DNA of 64,000 nt from Methanomicrobiales archaeon (GTDB lineage: Archaea > Halobacteriota > Methanomicrobia > Methanomicrobiales > Methanospirillaceae): the NCBI GenBank assembly GCA_022841205.1, contig JALHCK010000002.1:137737-201736 (forward strand), in the 5' to 3' direction. The notes under the pieces were generated by a model. That model had not been told where the DNA came from and searched no databases. It saw only the letters and a program-made list of their open reading frames with translations. The position numbers were made by a program, and so were the translations under genes. Of this stretch, positions 53,231 through 62,410 are shown piece by piece. Within the stretch, counting starts at the first letter, position 1; each line of letters opens with the position of its first letter.

Positions 53231-53629
53231 CATTTCACATCCGTTCCTGCAATCCTCCAAAGACCCTGCTTCTTTGGTATCCCAGATGAGTCCATACCCC
53301 CATGCAGATATTCCGATTGATATCCCCGAGAGTCATTTCGCGGAGCTTTCAAATATGGACGGATGCCGCTGATCATGGACTGCTGGCACGACATTTCGAT
53401 CGCCAGCATGTATCCTGATAGCCGGGGGTCTTGGGGAGACGATGACAATTGGGACATCCATGCACGTACATAGACAGAAAGCACATAATACTTACCAGAA
53501 ATGGCCGCGGCTATTGGAATTTTTCCCCAATGAGATTTCCCATAACTTCAAAAAAATTCGCACTTTATAAAAGACTTATGTAAAAGTATGGATAAATGAA
53601 CGGTAGCACGCTTGTGTGGGATGATACTT
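53231..53629. other. Intergenic region with promoter of double-chagasin gene
   Basis: About 400 bp between divergent genes; no gene supported. A strong TATA box CTTTATAAAAG lies at 53563-53573 on the plus strand, 57 bp before the lipoprotein ATG. The other side must carry the aldehyde dehydrogenase promoter. Confidence 0.55.
53563..53573 (+). promoter_or_regulatory. TATA box of double-chagasin gene
   Basis: CTTTATAAAAG preceded by an A-rich BRE-like stretch; transcription would start near 53597, giving a leader of about 33 nt. Confidence 0.55.
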
Positions 53630-54604
53630 ATGCTGGAAAAATTATTTCCGTTCTCATTGCTTGCAATCGTAGTCCTGACGACTATTGCGCTGCCGGGATG
53701 CCTGGGAGACCATAACGGGACTCCGGCTCAAGGGCCGGAACCGGGTCCGGGCAACGTGTACCTGTTCAATCAGACAAATAATGGTGAGACACGTGATATT
53801 TCCCTGGATGCTGACCTGTTACTAATCCTCCCGGAAAATCCAACGACAGGATTTTTATGGCAGCTGTCGGTGACACCGGGATTGTCCATCGAAAACGAAA
53901 GCTTCATGCCGGACGATCCCAGCGGGACTCTGGTTGGTTCAGGAGGTACGCATCTTTGGAGGATGAGGACAACCCAGCCCGGGATGCAGAGTGTCTCCGG
54001 AGTCTATGCTCGTCCCTGGGAATCTTCAGCCGGTGACCAGTTTACCCTGAATCTCCGGGTCGGGGGAGAGACATCAACCGAGGTTCCACCGGGTAAAAGC
54101 GCCATCTATACCGAAGGGGATGATGGAACGACCGTGCAACAGGAAAAAGGCAGGGAATTTGGCATTCGCCTCGAAGAGAACCCGACAACAGGATACTCCT
54201 GGAACCTCACGCTTCCTCGCGGCCTCCTGCTTGCCGGTGATTCATACATCCCTTCCCATCAGGCTGGCGGGATTGCAGGAGCTGGAGGAATCCATGCTTA
54301 TGTTATCACAGCGGTTGAACCGGGAGAGCACCCGGTACATGGTGAATACAGGAGACCGTGGGTGCCCGCAGGGACGATTTTATACGTTGACCTTGAAGGG
54401 GGGTTCTACGGTATTGCCGGAGATGACGGAACCATGTATCTGCCCCTGAATCTTGAACCTGAGTTCCGAAACGATGGGCAGAGGGTGGCATTCGAATACG
54501 AATCCGTAATAGACGCCGCAACCATCCAGATGTGGGGCACTCCCATTACCCTGACCTATATTGAGAAGGTTACAACCTACGACCTTTACGTTGTTGTCCG
54601 GTAA
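53630..54604 (+). CDS. Lipoprotein with two chagasin-like protease-inhibitor domains
   Basis: 324 residues. Lipobox ALPGC (Cys24) makes it a surface lipoprotein. Two tandem chagasin (family I42) domains are evident from three loop motifs each: NPTTGFLW 70-77, GSGGTH 103-108 and RPW 128-130; then NPTTGYSW 184-191, GAGGIH 217-222 and RPW 242-244. These loops block papain-like cysteine proteases. A further beta-rich C-terminal piece (about 265-324) is not recognised. In-frame GTG/ATG codons at 53612 and 53621 are alternative starts. Confidence 0.85.
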   Translation: MLEKLFPFSLLAIVVLTTIALPGCLGDHNGTPAQGPEPGPGNVYLFNQTNNGETRDISLDADLLLILPENPTTGFLWQLSVTPGLSIENESFMPDDPSGTLVGSGGTHLWRMRTTQPGMQSVSGVYARPWESSAGDQFTLNLRVGGETSTEVPPGKSAIYTEGDDGTTVQQEKGREFGIRLEENPTTGYSWNLTLPRGLLLAGDSYIPSHQAGGIAGAGGIHAYVITAVEPGEHPVHGEYRRPWVPAGTILYVDLEGGFYGIAGDDGTMYLPLNLEPEFRNDGQRVAFEYESVIDAATIQMWGTPITLTYIEKVTTYDLYVVVR

Positions 54605-54706
54605 TCCGGACCTTTTTTCACGGGATCATTGAATGTTTGCCGGAAAATGGATTTATTCTGAGATCTCCATCGGCCCAGAACTACAAAAAAACCGTTACCG
54701 GAATTG

Positions 54707-55189
54707 ATGGGCAAAGATTATTATATCCCGGGATATATTCTCACACAATTTTTTTTGGAATCGATAGCGGAACAGCAGGTTACTGCCGTTTTTTCTTCCA
54801 AATACAGGGAGGAGATTTTCGTGAATGCGAAACTGGAAGAGCCGGCAGATGTGTCCGGCACAGAACGTTGGAGATCGATATCGGAATTAAGAAAACTTGG
54901 CCCTTCAGCAGTCGAGTACCTGGTTATCAGTCTCTGGGACAGCGATAAAAAAGTCCGACTGGCCGCCGTTGATGCGCTTGGTGAAATCGGTGACCACAGG
55001 GCCTACGAACACATCGTCAGGATGCTAGATGATCCGGACCATGATGTACGGTTTGCCTGTGTTGTGGCACTTGGACAGATGGGCGATAAGCGTGCAATCG
55101 GGCCGCTATCAGAGGCCTGCCACGATAAAAACGGCTACGTGAGGACTATCGCACAGGAAATGGTTGAGAAATTGAAAAGCAGCCAGTAA
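54707..55189 (+). CDS. HEAT-repeat protein
   Basis: 160 residues from ATG 54707 (a TTG directly precedes it). The C-terminal 100 residues hold about three HEAT/PBS-lyase repeats (VRLAAVDALGEIGDHRAYEH, VRFACVVALGQMGDKRAIGP). The N-terminal 50 residues are different and not recognised. Likely a protein-binding adaptor; related in repeat type to the membrane protein at 39491. Confidence 0.78.
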   Translation: MGKDYYIPGYILTQFFLESIAEQQVTAVFSSKYREEIFVNAKLEEPADVSGTERWRSISELRKLGPSAVEYLVISLWDSDKKVRLAAVDALGEIGDHRAYEHIVRMLDDPDHDVRFACVVALGQMGDKRAIGPLSEACHDKNGYVRTIAQEMVEKLKSSQ

Positions 55190-55301
55190 GGAGGATCCGG
55201 TCTGCCCTTTGGGACGGGGACATTCACAGCCGGTGCTCTTGCATCACGCATTGAACCATGTGTTTTTTTTGCATGAAGGTTCCAGCTCTCCATGACCAGT
55301 A

Positions 55302-56105
55302 ATGCATGAGTCGCTGAAAGAGTCAATCAGGGCATGGTGTCGGGAACTGGAGATCCCGCTTTTTGGAGTCGCCGATGTTCACCGCTGGGAAAACCCGCCG
55401 TTTCAGCCCTGGATGCCGGAGCCATTCTATCCCCGTTCCATATTCCCCCGGGCAGAATCGGCGATCGTAATCGGCCTTCCTGTATCCCTCCCTGCTCTCG
55501 AAACCTCGCCTTCGATACATTACCGGGAACTTTACGTCACCGTGAATACGCTCCTCGATCAGTACACCTACCGGCTGGCGGAGTCCCTGACCGCGCAGGG
55601 ATACCCCTCTGTTTTTATCCCCCGTGACGGATACGGATCGATCGAAGTACTCCTCAAAAATCCGGTTGCCTTCTTCTCACACCGGCATGCCGCCTATCTT
55701 GCGGGTCTTGGGAACTTTGGGGTGAACAATATGATCCTAACTCCTGAATATGGTCCGCGTGTCCGGTTCGGGACCGTACTATCTACAGCACGAATCCCTC
55801 CCGACCCAATCCTTAAAGACGAGCTCTGTACCCGCTGTATGAAATGTGTCGAGATGTGCCCTTCTAAAGCCCTGGAACCAGGGGAGTATCCCTGCTCCCT
55901 TACCGATAAACATGCGTGTGCTTCGTGGAGTGCGGAGCTTCACCGCCACTTCATATCACCCTGTGGGATCTGCATCAAGGTCTGCCCGGTCGGCAAAGAT
56001 CGGGACCGGTACGGGCGACGGGATGTATCCGTATATGGAGACCCGGAAAAAGATCCAGCCCTGCACCAGGCCTGGGAGCATGTGCGCAGATACGGGAGGA
56101 AATAA
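55302..56105 (+). CDS. QueG-like 4Fe-4S protein (epoxyqueuosine reductase-related)
   Basis: 267 residues. The N-terminal reductase-like region with AYLAGLGNFGVNNMILTPEY is followed by two ferredoxin clusters, CTRCMKCVEMCP and CGICIKVCPVG. Stand-alone archaeal relatives of QueG occur in methanogens, where queuosine itself is replaced by archaeosine, so the substrate is probably different. It is an intact paralogue of the broken gene at 23477. Confidence 0.82.
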   Translation: MHESLKESIRAWCRELEIPLFGVADVHRWENPPFQPWMPEPFYPRSIFPRAESAIVIGLPVSLPALETSPSIHYRELYVTVNTLLDQYTYRLAESLTAQGYPSVFIPRDGYGSIEVLLKNPVAFFSHRHAAYLAGLGNFGVNNMILTPEYGPRVRFGTVLSTARIPPDPILKDELCTRCMKCVEMCPSKALEPGEYPCSLTDKHACASWSAELHRHFISPCGICIKVCPVGKDRDRYGRRDVSVYGDPEKDPALHQAWEHVRRYGRK

Positions 56106-56224
56106 TTCCGGCTTCCGGTTCCCGGACCCGGTTATCCGGAATCCTGACGTCATGTGGTTTGCTGTTTTCGCAACCCTTATGCTACTGATTGGTCCATGAA
56201 CAGAAATCAGGGAACCTACGAATC

Positions 56225-57049
56225 ATGCACATAACGACCCTGATCGAGAACACAACAGGGGGAGATCCGGGGCTTTTACCACAACACGGGCTCTCGCTTC
56301 TCATTGAAGCCCGGGACAGGGTCATTCTCTTTGACATGGGACAGGACGGAACTTTCATCCGGAACGCCGCGTCACTTGGCCAGGATCTTTCCCGCATCGA
56401 GGCAGGAATCCTCTCTCACGGTCACTACGATCACGGCGGGGGCCTTGGGGCATTCCTGGAGCATAACACGCGGGCCCCGGTTTACCTTAAAACAGGATGT
56501 AATGAACTCTTCTACGCCAGGGACCCTGACCGGTACCGTTATATCGGGCTTGATGCCGGAACGCTCTCAATCCATGCAGATCGGTTCATCTGGATCGGAA
56601 CCGACACCCTGATCGCTCCCGGCCTCATGCTCATCGCCAATATCCAAAGAAGTGGCCCACTGCCCCCTGGTAATGATACACTACTGGTACAGAGGGATGG
56701 GCGGTTCGAGCCGGACCAGTTTCTCCACGAGCTCTTTTTTGTTGTTGAAGAGCGGGATGGGATTACTATCATTACCGGTTGCGGCCACTCCGGAATCCTG
56801 AATATCGTGCATACCGCAAGAGATCGATATCCCGGACGGCAGATCAAGGCAGTTGTCGGTGGATTCCATCTTATCAACCGGGCAACACCACCTGAACTGG
56901 TCCGTTTTACAGGGGAAGGTCTCATAGCAGCAGGGTGCAACCAGGTCATCACCGGTCACTGCACGGGAAGTGAAGCAAAAGCTGTTCTCAAAGATGTGCT
57001 CGGCCATCGCTTCGCGGAACTCTCTACAGGATATTCCACCGAGATCTGA
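56225..57049 (+). CDS. Metallo-beta-lactamase fold hydrolase (COG1237 type)
   Basis: 274 residues from ATG 56225. Metal-site motif LSHGHYDHGGG near residue 75, preceded by ILFDMGQDG; later GCGHSGILN and the C-terminal TGHCTG provide other ligands. This matches the COG1237 group annotated as dihydropterin-ribofuranosyl-aminobenzene-phosphate synthase, linked by annotation to methanopterin synthesis; that function is not certain for every member. Confidence 0.82.
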   Translation: MHITTLIENTTGGDPGLLPQHGLSLLIEARDRVILFDMGQDGTFIRNAASLGQDLSRIEAGILSHGHYDHGGGLGAFLEHNTRAPVYLKTGCNELFYARDPDRYRYIGLDAGTLSIHADRFIWIGTDTLIAPGLMLIANIQRSGPLPPGNDTLLVQRDGRFEPDQFLHELFFVVEERDGITIITGCGHSGILNIVHTARDRYPGRQIKAVVGGFHLINRATPPELVRFTGEGLIAAGCNQVITGHCTGSEAKAVLKDVLGHRFAELSTGYSTEI

Positions 57050-57083
57050 CCACCGGACAATCCATGTAAAAGGCTGCAGTTCC

Positions 57084-57126
57084 GGGAATGATTCCCCTGG
57101 CAAAGGGGGGAGTTACTGAGTAACTC
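57084..57126 (+). terminator. Two consecutive hairpins after the COG1237 gene
   Basis: GGGAAT-G-ATTCCC at 57084-57096 and GAGTTAC-TGA-GTAACTC at 57110-57126, both exact. They lie 35-77 bp after the hydrolase stop and before the hxlB promoter. No T-run follows, so an RNA-stability or regulatory role is also possible. Confidence 0.4.
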
Positions 57127-57336
57127 ATTCCGGTACAGGCGAAGTCCCATCTCCGGGTTCTGATACGGGCGGATACTGCTCCATTACGGTGTATTGCCTG
57201 GTATTTCTGGAGGCAGAGGGGAAGATCAGGCGAAAAGGGGGAGGGGGGCAGCCGATTCCCCGGAAACGACTGGTATGCGCCTGGCGTGATACGGCATTTT
57301 CCATCCGGCATGCATTTTTTACAGGGAACGTATATT

Positions 57337-57990
57337 ATGTACCAGGTGTTCAAGGTGGAAAAATTGCTGTATCAGGAACCACCTCCCTGCTATTCCCTCA
57401 CTGACCTGATGATCCTTATGGCCGGGAAAATGGAAGAGACTGCACGGGCACTCGATGCAGATCAGGCTGTGGAATTCCTCGATGAGATGCTTTCCGCCCG
57501 GAGAGTGTATGTCGCAGGGGCGGGTCGGTCCGGTCTTGTCTCGCGGGCGTTTGCCATGCGACTGATGCACATCGGGTTTGAATCGTATGTTATCGGGGAG
57601 ACGATAACCCCGGCATTTTCCCAGGGGGATACCCTTGTCGCATTCTCTGGTTCCGGTGAGACAAACTCGATCTTTGATATCTGCGAGACGGCAAAGGAAC
57701 TTGGGGGGAGACTCTGCCTGATCACATCGTCTCCTGACTCAAGGATCGCCAGGATCGCTGACTGTATTGTCATGCTCGGCAGGCAGGAACCGCGTGGCGA
57801 GGAGACAAGCAAATACGAAGTCCGTCAGATCATGGGCCAGTACCGGTCAGTATCCGCCTCCTTTGCCCCGCTTGGAACACTCTTTGAAACCGCAGCTCTA
57901 GTCTTTGCCGATGCAGTCGTCTCTGCGCTCATCGAGTCCCGTCACTGCAACCTCGACGAGGTCCGGGGACGCCTGTCCAATGTCCAGTAA
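57337..57990 (+). CDS. hxlB: 6-phospho-3-hexuloisomerase (SIS domain)
   Basis: 217 residues from ATG 57337; ATG 57409 is an alternative, nearer the usual family length of about 185-200. SIS domain: VYVAGAGRSGLVSRAFAMRLMHIGF, then LVAFSGSGETNSI, and the C-terminal ALIESRHCNLDEVRGRLSNVQ. HxlB isomerises hexulose 6-phosphate and fructose 6-phosphate; in archaea, with HxlA, it makes ribulose 5-phosphate for nucleotides. No hxlA is in the window. Confidence 0.88.
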   Translation: MYQVFKVEKLLYQEPPPCYSLTDLMILMAGKMEETARALDADQAVEFLDEMLSARRVYVAGAGRSGLVSRAFAMRLMHIGFESYVIGETITPAFSQGDTLVAFSGSGETNSIFDICETAKELGGRLCLITSSPDSRIARIADCIVMLGRQEPRGEETSKYEVRQIMGQYRSVSASFAPLGTLFETAALVFADAVVSALIESRHCNLDEVRGRLSNVQ

Positions 57991-58045
57991 TGGCCTGGAA
58001 CTGATATCTCTCTCAGTGGATGGCACGAACCCTTCATAACCATTC

Positions 58046-58618
58046 ATGCGAAAGCACCTCTCCATGGATGATGATGCAGCGTTCCTAAGGTCTGACGATG
58101 AAGCACGGGCCCTCCTGAAACAGTATCTACAGAGCATGGATGTCGAGATCGTGCAGGAGATGGAAAAAAATGGAAACTGGGGGTTCTGGATCCGGTTCGG
58201 CAAATACCCGGTCCTGATCGATCATCAGAAGGGAACTCATTTCTGCATTGTTGCCTTCCAGATCACTCTCAAGGATGAAAGTGCAATCAATCACCTGAAC
58301 GAATTGTATGAAAAGAACGACGCCCGGTTCATATATGAGCTGACCCGTGCATTCTCATCGCTGCTTACCGGGTATTCACGGATCGTTGAGCGTGGAAGAG
58401 TAATCGGATTCACCGTTTCGAAATACATTTACCCCCACCACGCCGAGTTCAACATGCGGACCCTCGATCTCGCGCTGCAAAGCGTGGTAAGTACAGGTGC
58501 CGTCGGGGCCGCATTCCTGAAGTGCATTGCCCGGGCCACCGGTGTACAGTTTGAACGGGGTTTTAATCCGGAGGATGCCGATCAGACCCGGCTTTTTAAG
58601 CAGGGACCCGGGCTGTGA
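58046..58618 (+). CDS. DUF2299 family protein
   Basis: 190 residues. Features of the archaeal DUF2299 family: an N-terminal acidic helix, FWIRFGKYPVLIDHQKG, and a C-terminal helix pair. Soluble, no enzymatic motif seen. A second Met lies 18 bases in (MDDDAAFL). It follows hxlB in the same direction with a 55-bp gap. Confidence 0.8.
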   Translation: MRKHLSMDDDAAFLRSDDEARALLKQYLQSMDVEIVQEMEKNGNWGFWIRFGKYPVLIDHQKGTHFCIVAFQITLKDESAINHLNELYEKNDARFIYELTRAFSSLLTGYSRIVERGRVIGFTVSKYIYPHHAEFNMRTLDLALQSVVSTGAVGAAFLKCIARATGVQFERGFNPEDADQTRLFKQGPGL

Positions 58619-58831
58619 AACGATAACTGCCTGTCATACTCACGGCATTAATCATTCACCGTTGGCGGACTTCTTCAGAAGCAGGAACGCGGTTCGGCAC
58701 GAATATCCGGCCCGCTTTCCGTTAAAAACCCGTGAAGCCCCTCAGAACTTTTCCTTTCCGCCGGCACCAAGGGAAGAACCTTCCTGCCATGGAAAATCTT
58801 ATCGTTTTGAACTGAGCGTCCATGTACATAC

Positions 58832-59506
58832 ATGGTTGCTGACTCCTTTCCCGTCGAATTGATATCCTGGGACACCGCGACATCGCTATCTAGGAGCCTG
58901 GCAGATATTATCAAGGCCTCCGGGTTTGCTCCCGACCTCGTTATCGCCATCGGAAGAGGGGGATATGTCCCTGCCCGGATTATCTGTGACCGCCTCCTCA
59001 TATCCGACCTGACCAGCATCAAGATCGAGCACTGGGGGACTGCAGGTCGGAAATTTGACCAGGCGCGGGTGCGCTTTCCCCTTTCTGTGGACGTGCAGGG
59101 AAAAACTGTCCTTATCATCGATGATGTTACCGATACAGGGGAGACCCTGGTTGCCGCAACCGGTTACATAGCACGGCATCGGCCGGGGGAAGTCCGCACT
59201 GGTGTCCTCCAGCACAAGACATGTTCGGTCTTCCAGCCGGATTACTATGCTTCGCGAATTGCCGAATGGAAATGGATCATCTATCCCTGGGCGCTTTATG
59301 AGGATTTGGTTGGATTTCTGGACAAAACACTGGGCGGTCAGCCGGCATCACCGGAAGACCTGGCCCGGACCCTCGGGCAGCGCTTCGGGATGCACCTGGA
59401 CGTGAATGAAGTTGCCCTCGCCCTGGATGATATGGTCTCCCGGGGTGTGGCTGCCCGGATAGACGGGCTGTATTCCAAGGCCGGACACGATCCGCGGCGG
59501 GTGTGA
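58832..59506 (+). CDS. Phosphoribosyltransferase-domain protein
   Basis: 224 residues. The PRPP-binding motif VLIIDDVTDTGET lies at about 89-101 and the N-terminal DLVIAIGRGGYVPARIICD loop fits the hypoxanthine/xanthine-type PRT fold. A C-terminal extension of about 65 residues (DLARTLGQRFGMHLDVNEVA) is helical and winged-helix-like. Likely purine-base salvage; the exact base is not readable. Confidence 0.85.
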   Translation: MVADSFPVELISWDTATSLSRSLADIIKASGFAPDLVIAIGRGGYVPARIICDRLLISDLTSIKIEHWGTAGRKFDQARVRFPLSVDVQGKTVLIIDDVTDTGETLVAATGYIARHRPGEVRTGVLQHKTCSVFQPDYYASRIAEWKWIIYPWALYEDLVGFLDKTLGGQPASPEDLARTLGQRFGMHLDVNEVALALDDMVSRGVAARIDGLYSKAGHDPRRV

Positions 59507-59580
59507 GCCGTTTCCCTGTTCCGACCGCGGAACGTCCAGGACACGTGGTTTTCGAATAAGTCGCAAACGAAGAATGATTA

Positions 59581-60330
59581 ATGCAGGATTGGGCCGTACC
59601 TGGAATGAGCACCTCCATGGAGATTGATGGTGACCGGATACGGCTTCTGCGTGATTTTCTCTCGGGCCCGCCAATACGTCGAAGGAGGGTTGATGACAGG
59701 ACGCTTGCGAGGTATCACCAATCGCTCGTACATCGCTCCTTTATCCGTGAGGAGGATGCATCAGGCTCCGGTGACAACGAACGCCTAGAATTTCTCGGGG
59801 ACAGAGTCCTGAACCTTATCGTTGCCGAATTCCTGTATCAGACCTACCCGGGATCCGAAGGTGAACTTACCGCACGTATGGAATGGACCGAGAACCGCAA
59901 TCTCGCACGCGCAGTCACCGCTCTTGATATCGGATTTGAAGACCTTGTCCTGGTGGGAATCTCCCAGGAAAAGACACCCCGCATTGTTGCCGGTGCATTT
60001 GAGGCTTTTGTTGCAGCACTCTACCTCGATCTCGGAATGATCCGGACAAAAGCCATTGTCCTGCAACTTATGGCCGAAGAGATACGGGAGTACCGGACCG
60101 ACCGCAACTACAAAAAGATACTTCAGGAATATTTCCAGAAACAGAACCGCCCACTACCGGCCTACGCCCTCGAAGACCGATCAGGTGTCGCCCACCAGCC
60201 CAGTTTTACGTATGTTGTTACCGTGGACGGAGAGATAATCGGGAGGGGAGTGGGACGATCAAAGGCTGAAGCCACCCAGAATGCTGCACGGCAGGCCCTT
60301 AACAGGCTGAATGGGATCCACGAGGATTAG
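59581..60330 (+). CDS. rnc: Ribonuclease III
   Basis: 249 residues from ATG 59581, with a second candidate ATG at 59605. RNase III domain with signature NERLEFLGDRVLNLIVAEFL (catalytic acidic residues), GELTARMEWTENRN and a second acidic cluster in AGAFEAFVAALYLDLG; then a dsRNA-binding domain (about 175-245; YALEDRSGVAHQPSFTY, SKAEATQNAARQAL). It cuts double-stranded RNA. This bacterial/eukaryotic-type enzyme is uncommon in archaea. Confidence 0.94.
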   Translation: MQDWAVPGMSTSMEIDGDRIRLLRDFLSGPPIRRRRVDDRTLARYHQSLVHRSFIREEDASGSGDNERLEFLGDRVLNLIVAEFLYQTYPGSEGELTARMEWTENRNLARAVTALDIGFEDLVLVGISQEKTPRIVAGAFEAFVAALYLDLGMIRTKAIVLQLMAEEIREYRTDRNYKKILQEYFQKQNRPLPAYALEDRSGVAHQPSFTYVVTVDGEIIGRGVGRSKAEATQNAARQALNRLNGIHED

Positions 60331-60375
60331 GGATATAATTATGTGGTCCCACGGGCATCATCAGATGGTGACCTC

Positions 60376-60795
60376 GTGTTTGGGAAGATTCTCGTCGCCG
60401 TTGATGGCTCGCCCATAACAAGGAATGTACTTGCTGCAGCGGCCGATCTGACCCGTCACTACGGCTCGGAACTCCATTGTATCTATATCATCGAGACCGG
60501 ATGGTCCGAAGGCGATACCGCCCGTGAGCCGGGAATCCCCGAACTTGAAGAAGAATCCCGAACCATGCTCAAAGATTTTGAGACAGAGATTGCCAGGATG
60601 GGCGTACAGGCGATTATGCATCTGAAACGCGGCCAACCTGGCGAATCCATACTGGCGGCAGCAGGTGATATCGGTGCCGACCTGATTGTGATCGGGTCGG
60701 TAGGAAAAAGCCAGATCTCCCGCATGCTCTCCGGGAGCGTCAGCACACATGTGGTCAGCCACAGCCCTGTGGCAACCCTCGTCATACGGCCCTGA
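60376..60795 (+). CDS. Universal stress protein UspA family
   Basis: 139 residues from GTG 60376, which has GGTGA at ideal spacing; a longer frame from GTG 60343 is less likely. Typical fold: KILVAVDGSPITRNVLAAAA, and the ATP-binding G-x2-G-x9-G[ST] motif as IGSVGKSQISRMLSGSVS. ATP-binding stress adaptor; follows rnc by 45 bp. Confidence 0.9.
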   Translation: MFGKILVAVDGSPITRNVLAAAADLTRHYGSELHCIYIIETGWSEGDTAREPGIPELEEESRTMLKDFETEIARMGVQAIMHLKRGQPGESILAAAGDIGADLIVIGSVGKSQISRMLSGSVSTHVVSHSPVATLVIRP

Positions 60796-60962
60796 TCGGT
60801 ACCGGGTTATGGCAATACCGCCCATCCATCCTCCAGTGCAACACGGTTTTTTCGCCAATTCCCGGCCATTTCCGGAAGCATACTTAATGTCATAGGTACC
60901 TGGCAGGTCGTTTGTCCGATCACGGAAAGGATCTCAGGGTTTACGCCAGAACCCGGGACAAA

Positions 60963-60980
60963 CAGGGTTGTCTAACCCTG
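60963..60980 (+). terminator. Hairpin in uspA / quinone reductase gap
   Basis: CAGGGTT-GTCT-AACCCTG, an exact 7-bp stem with a 4-base loop, 168 bp after uspA and about 85 bp before the next gene. It may end the uspA transcript or act in the leader of the next gene; no T-run follows. Confidence 0.35.
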
Positions 60981-61066
60981 GGCTGAAAAACACTTTAAGG
61001 TGATCATGTCAAACCATGGTCCTGACCAGGAAGCATACTTATCGTATCAACGGGTGATAACCGCCC

Positions 61067-61708
61067 ATGCATGTGCTCTATGTTTATGCCCATCCCGAAC
61101 CGCGTTCGTTCAACGGCGCCATCAGGGATACTGCCATGACCACCCTCGTCCGTGCCGGCCATGAGGTAAAGGTATCGAACCTCTATGTCATGAAATTCAA
61201 AGCGGTATTGGACCCCCACGATTTTCGTATCCGGTACAATTCCGATCGCTTTGATCCAGCGGCAGAACAGGTCCATGGGTTCCGGACAGGAAGCCTTGCA
61301 CCGGATATCAGCGAAGAAATCGAAAAGGTTTCCTGGGCCGACCTCATCATCTTCCAGTTCCCGATCTGGTGGTCTCACATGCCGGCGATACTCAAAGGAT
61401 GGATCGACAGGGTTTTTGTGCAGGGGTTTGCCTTCGATCCGGAATCCGGAAACGTGTACGAACGCGGGCTTCTCCGCGGTAAAAAAGCCATGATCGTAGC
61501 GACCTTTGGTTCATCTGAAGAGAAGGATTCACATGGAGGAACAGATAGAACCCTTACCGACCACATTTCCAGCATCAACCATTCCGTCTTTGAGTTTACG
61601 GGCATGACCGCACTTCCCCCTTTCATTGTGTTTTCCACCGATACAATGAACCATGAGGAAGGCGCCCGACAGATCGACCGATATCGGAGGTTCCTCGAAT
61701 CGCTCTGA
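61067..61708 (+). CDS. Flavodoxin-fold NAD(P)H quinone reductase
   Basis: 213 residues. MHVLYVYAHPEPRSFNGAI is the FMN-binding start of the NQO/KefF/MdaB family; LIIFQFPIWWSHMPAILKGWIDRVF is the second signature, followed by GLLRGKKAMIVATFGS. FMN-dependent two-electron reduction of quinones or similar acceptors. GGTGAT lies 8 bases upstream of the ATG region (61064-61067). Confidence 0.9.
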   Translation: MHVLYVYAHPEPRSFNGAIRDTAMTTLVRAGHEVKVSNLYVMKFKAVLDPHDFRIRYNSDRFDPAAEQVHGFRTGSLAPDISEEIEKVSWADLIIFQFPIWWSHMPAILKGWIDRVFVQGFAFDPESGNVYERGLLRGKKAMIVATFGSSEEKDSHGGTDRTLTDHISSINHSVFEFTGMTALPPFIVFSTDTMNHEEGARQIDRYRRFLESL

Positions 61709-61751
61709 TGAAAAAGATGATTATTTCACCAGGGAGAAAGGCATTAGAAAG

Positions 61752-61788
61752 CCGGTGGCATTTTGATAAACAAAGGCCACCGGTTTTT
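61752..61788 (+). terminator. Terminator after quinone reductase gene
   Basis: CCGGTGGC and GCCACCGG form an exact 8-bp stem with a 16-base A/T-rich loop, followed by TTTTT. It starts 44 bp after the stop codon; the best intrinsic-type terminator in the window. Confidence 0.6.
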
Positions 61789-61960
61789 GATTACAGCAAT
61801 GGGGGCGCTCCTGTCCGTTCTATGCTTGTCTCTCTACTGATCAGGCAGAATGTACCTCCGATCAGCATGATGAGGCCAATTTGCGGGCGACTTCAGGTAT
61901 AGTTACCGCGCAATTGCCAAATTCTCGTTTCACCATCAACCCACTTCGAGGTTGAGGATG

Positions 61961-62374
61961 CTATTCGTGGGCCGACCTCCTGATAAGGTAGTACGAAGCC
62001 GACAGGGCGATGATTACCACTCCCAGGGCGATCATGGCACCGGTATCAAGCATTTCAGATCCTTCAATGAAAGGATCGAGGAGGATTATCTTCCGGGCCA
62101 CTGCGATGATTGCCACAAGGACAATGATCTCGACATAGATCTCGTGCTTAAGAAGGTATACTTTTATGGTCTCCAGGAGTTCGATCCCGATGAGAATGAG
62201 CAGGAAATACCCAAATATCTGGAGGATCTCGTGGTTCGAGAGACTGTATTCTGAGATAATTGAAGAGTAAAGGATAACAAGGAGTTCAAGTACCCCAAGG
62301 AAGATGACCCCGGCAAGAAGGACCATCAGGATGTAATAGATAACCCGTTCAAACTTGTTGATATATTCGATCAC
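61961..62374 (-). CDS. psiE: PsiE family membrane protein
   Basis: 137 residues with four membrane helices (about 12-34, 48-68, 79-98, 108-130). The pattern FERVIYYILMVLLAGVIFLGVLE and VYLLKHEIYVEIIVLVAIIAVARK matches the phosphate-starvation-inducible PsiE family; molecular function unknown. A 63-nt leader contains a hairpin at 62411-62430. Confidence 0.82.
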   Translation of the reverse strand: MIEYINKFERVIYYILMVLLAGVIFLGVLELLVILYSSIISEYSLSNHEILQIFGYFLLILIGIELLETIKVYLLKHEIYVEIIVLVAIIAVARKIILLDPFIEGSEMLDTGAMIALGVVIIALSASYYLIRRSAHE

Positions 62375-62410
62375 CTCTCAGCGTACCCCCTTTTTTTCAT
62401 GAAGAACGTG

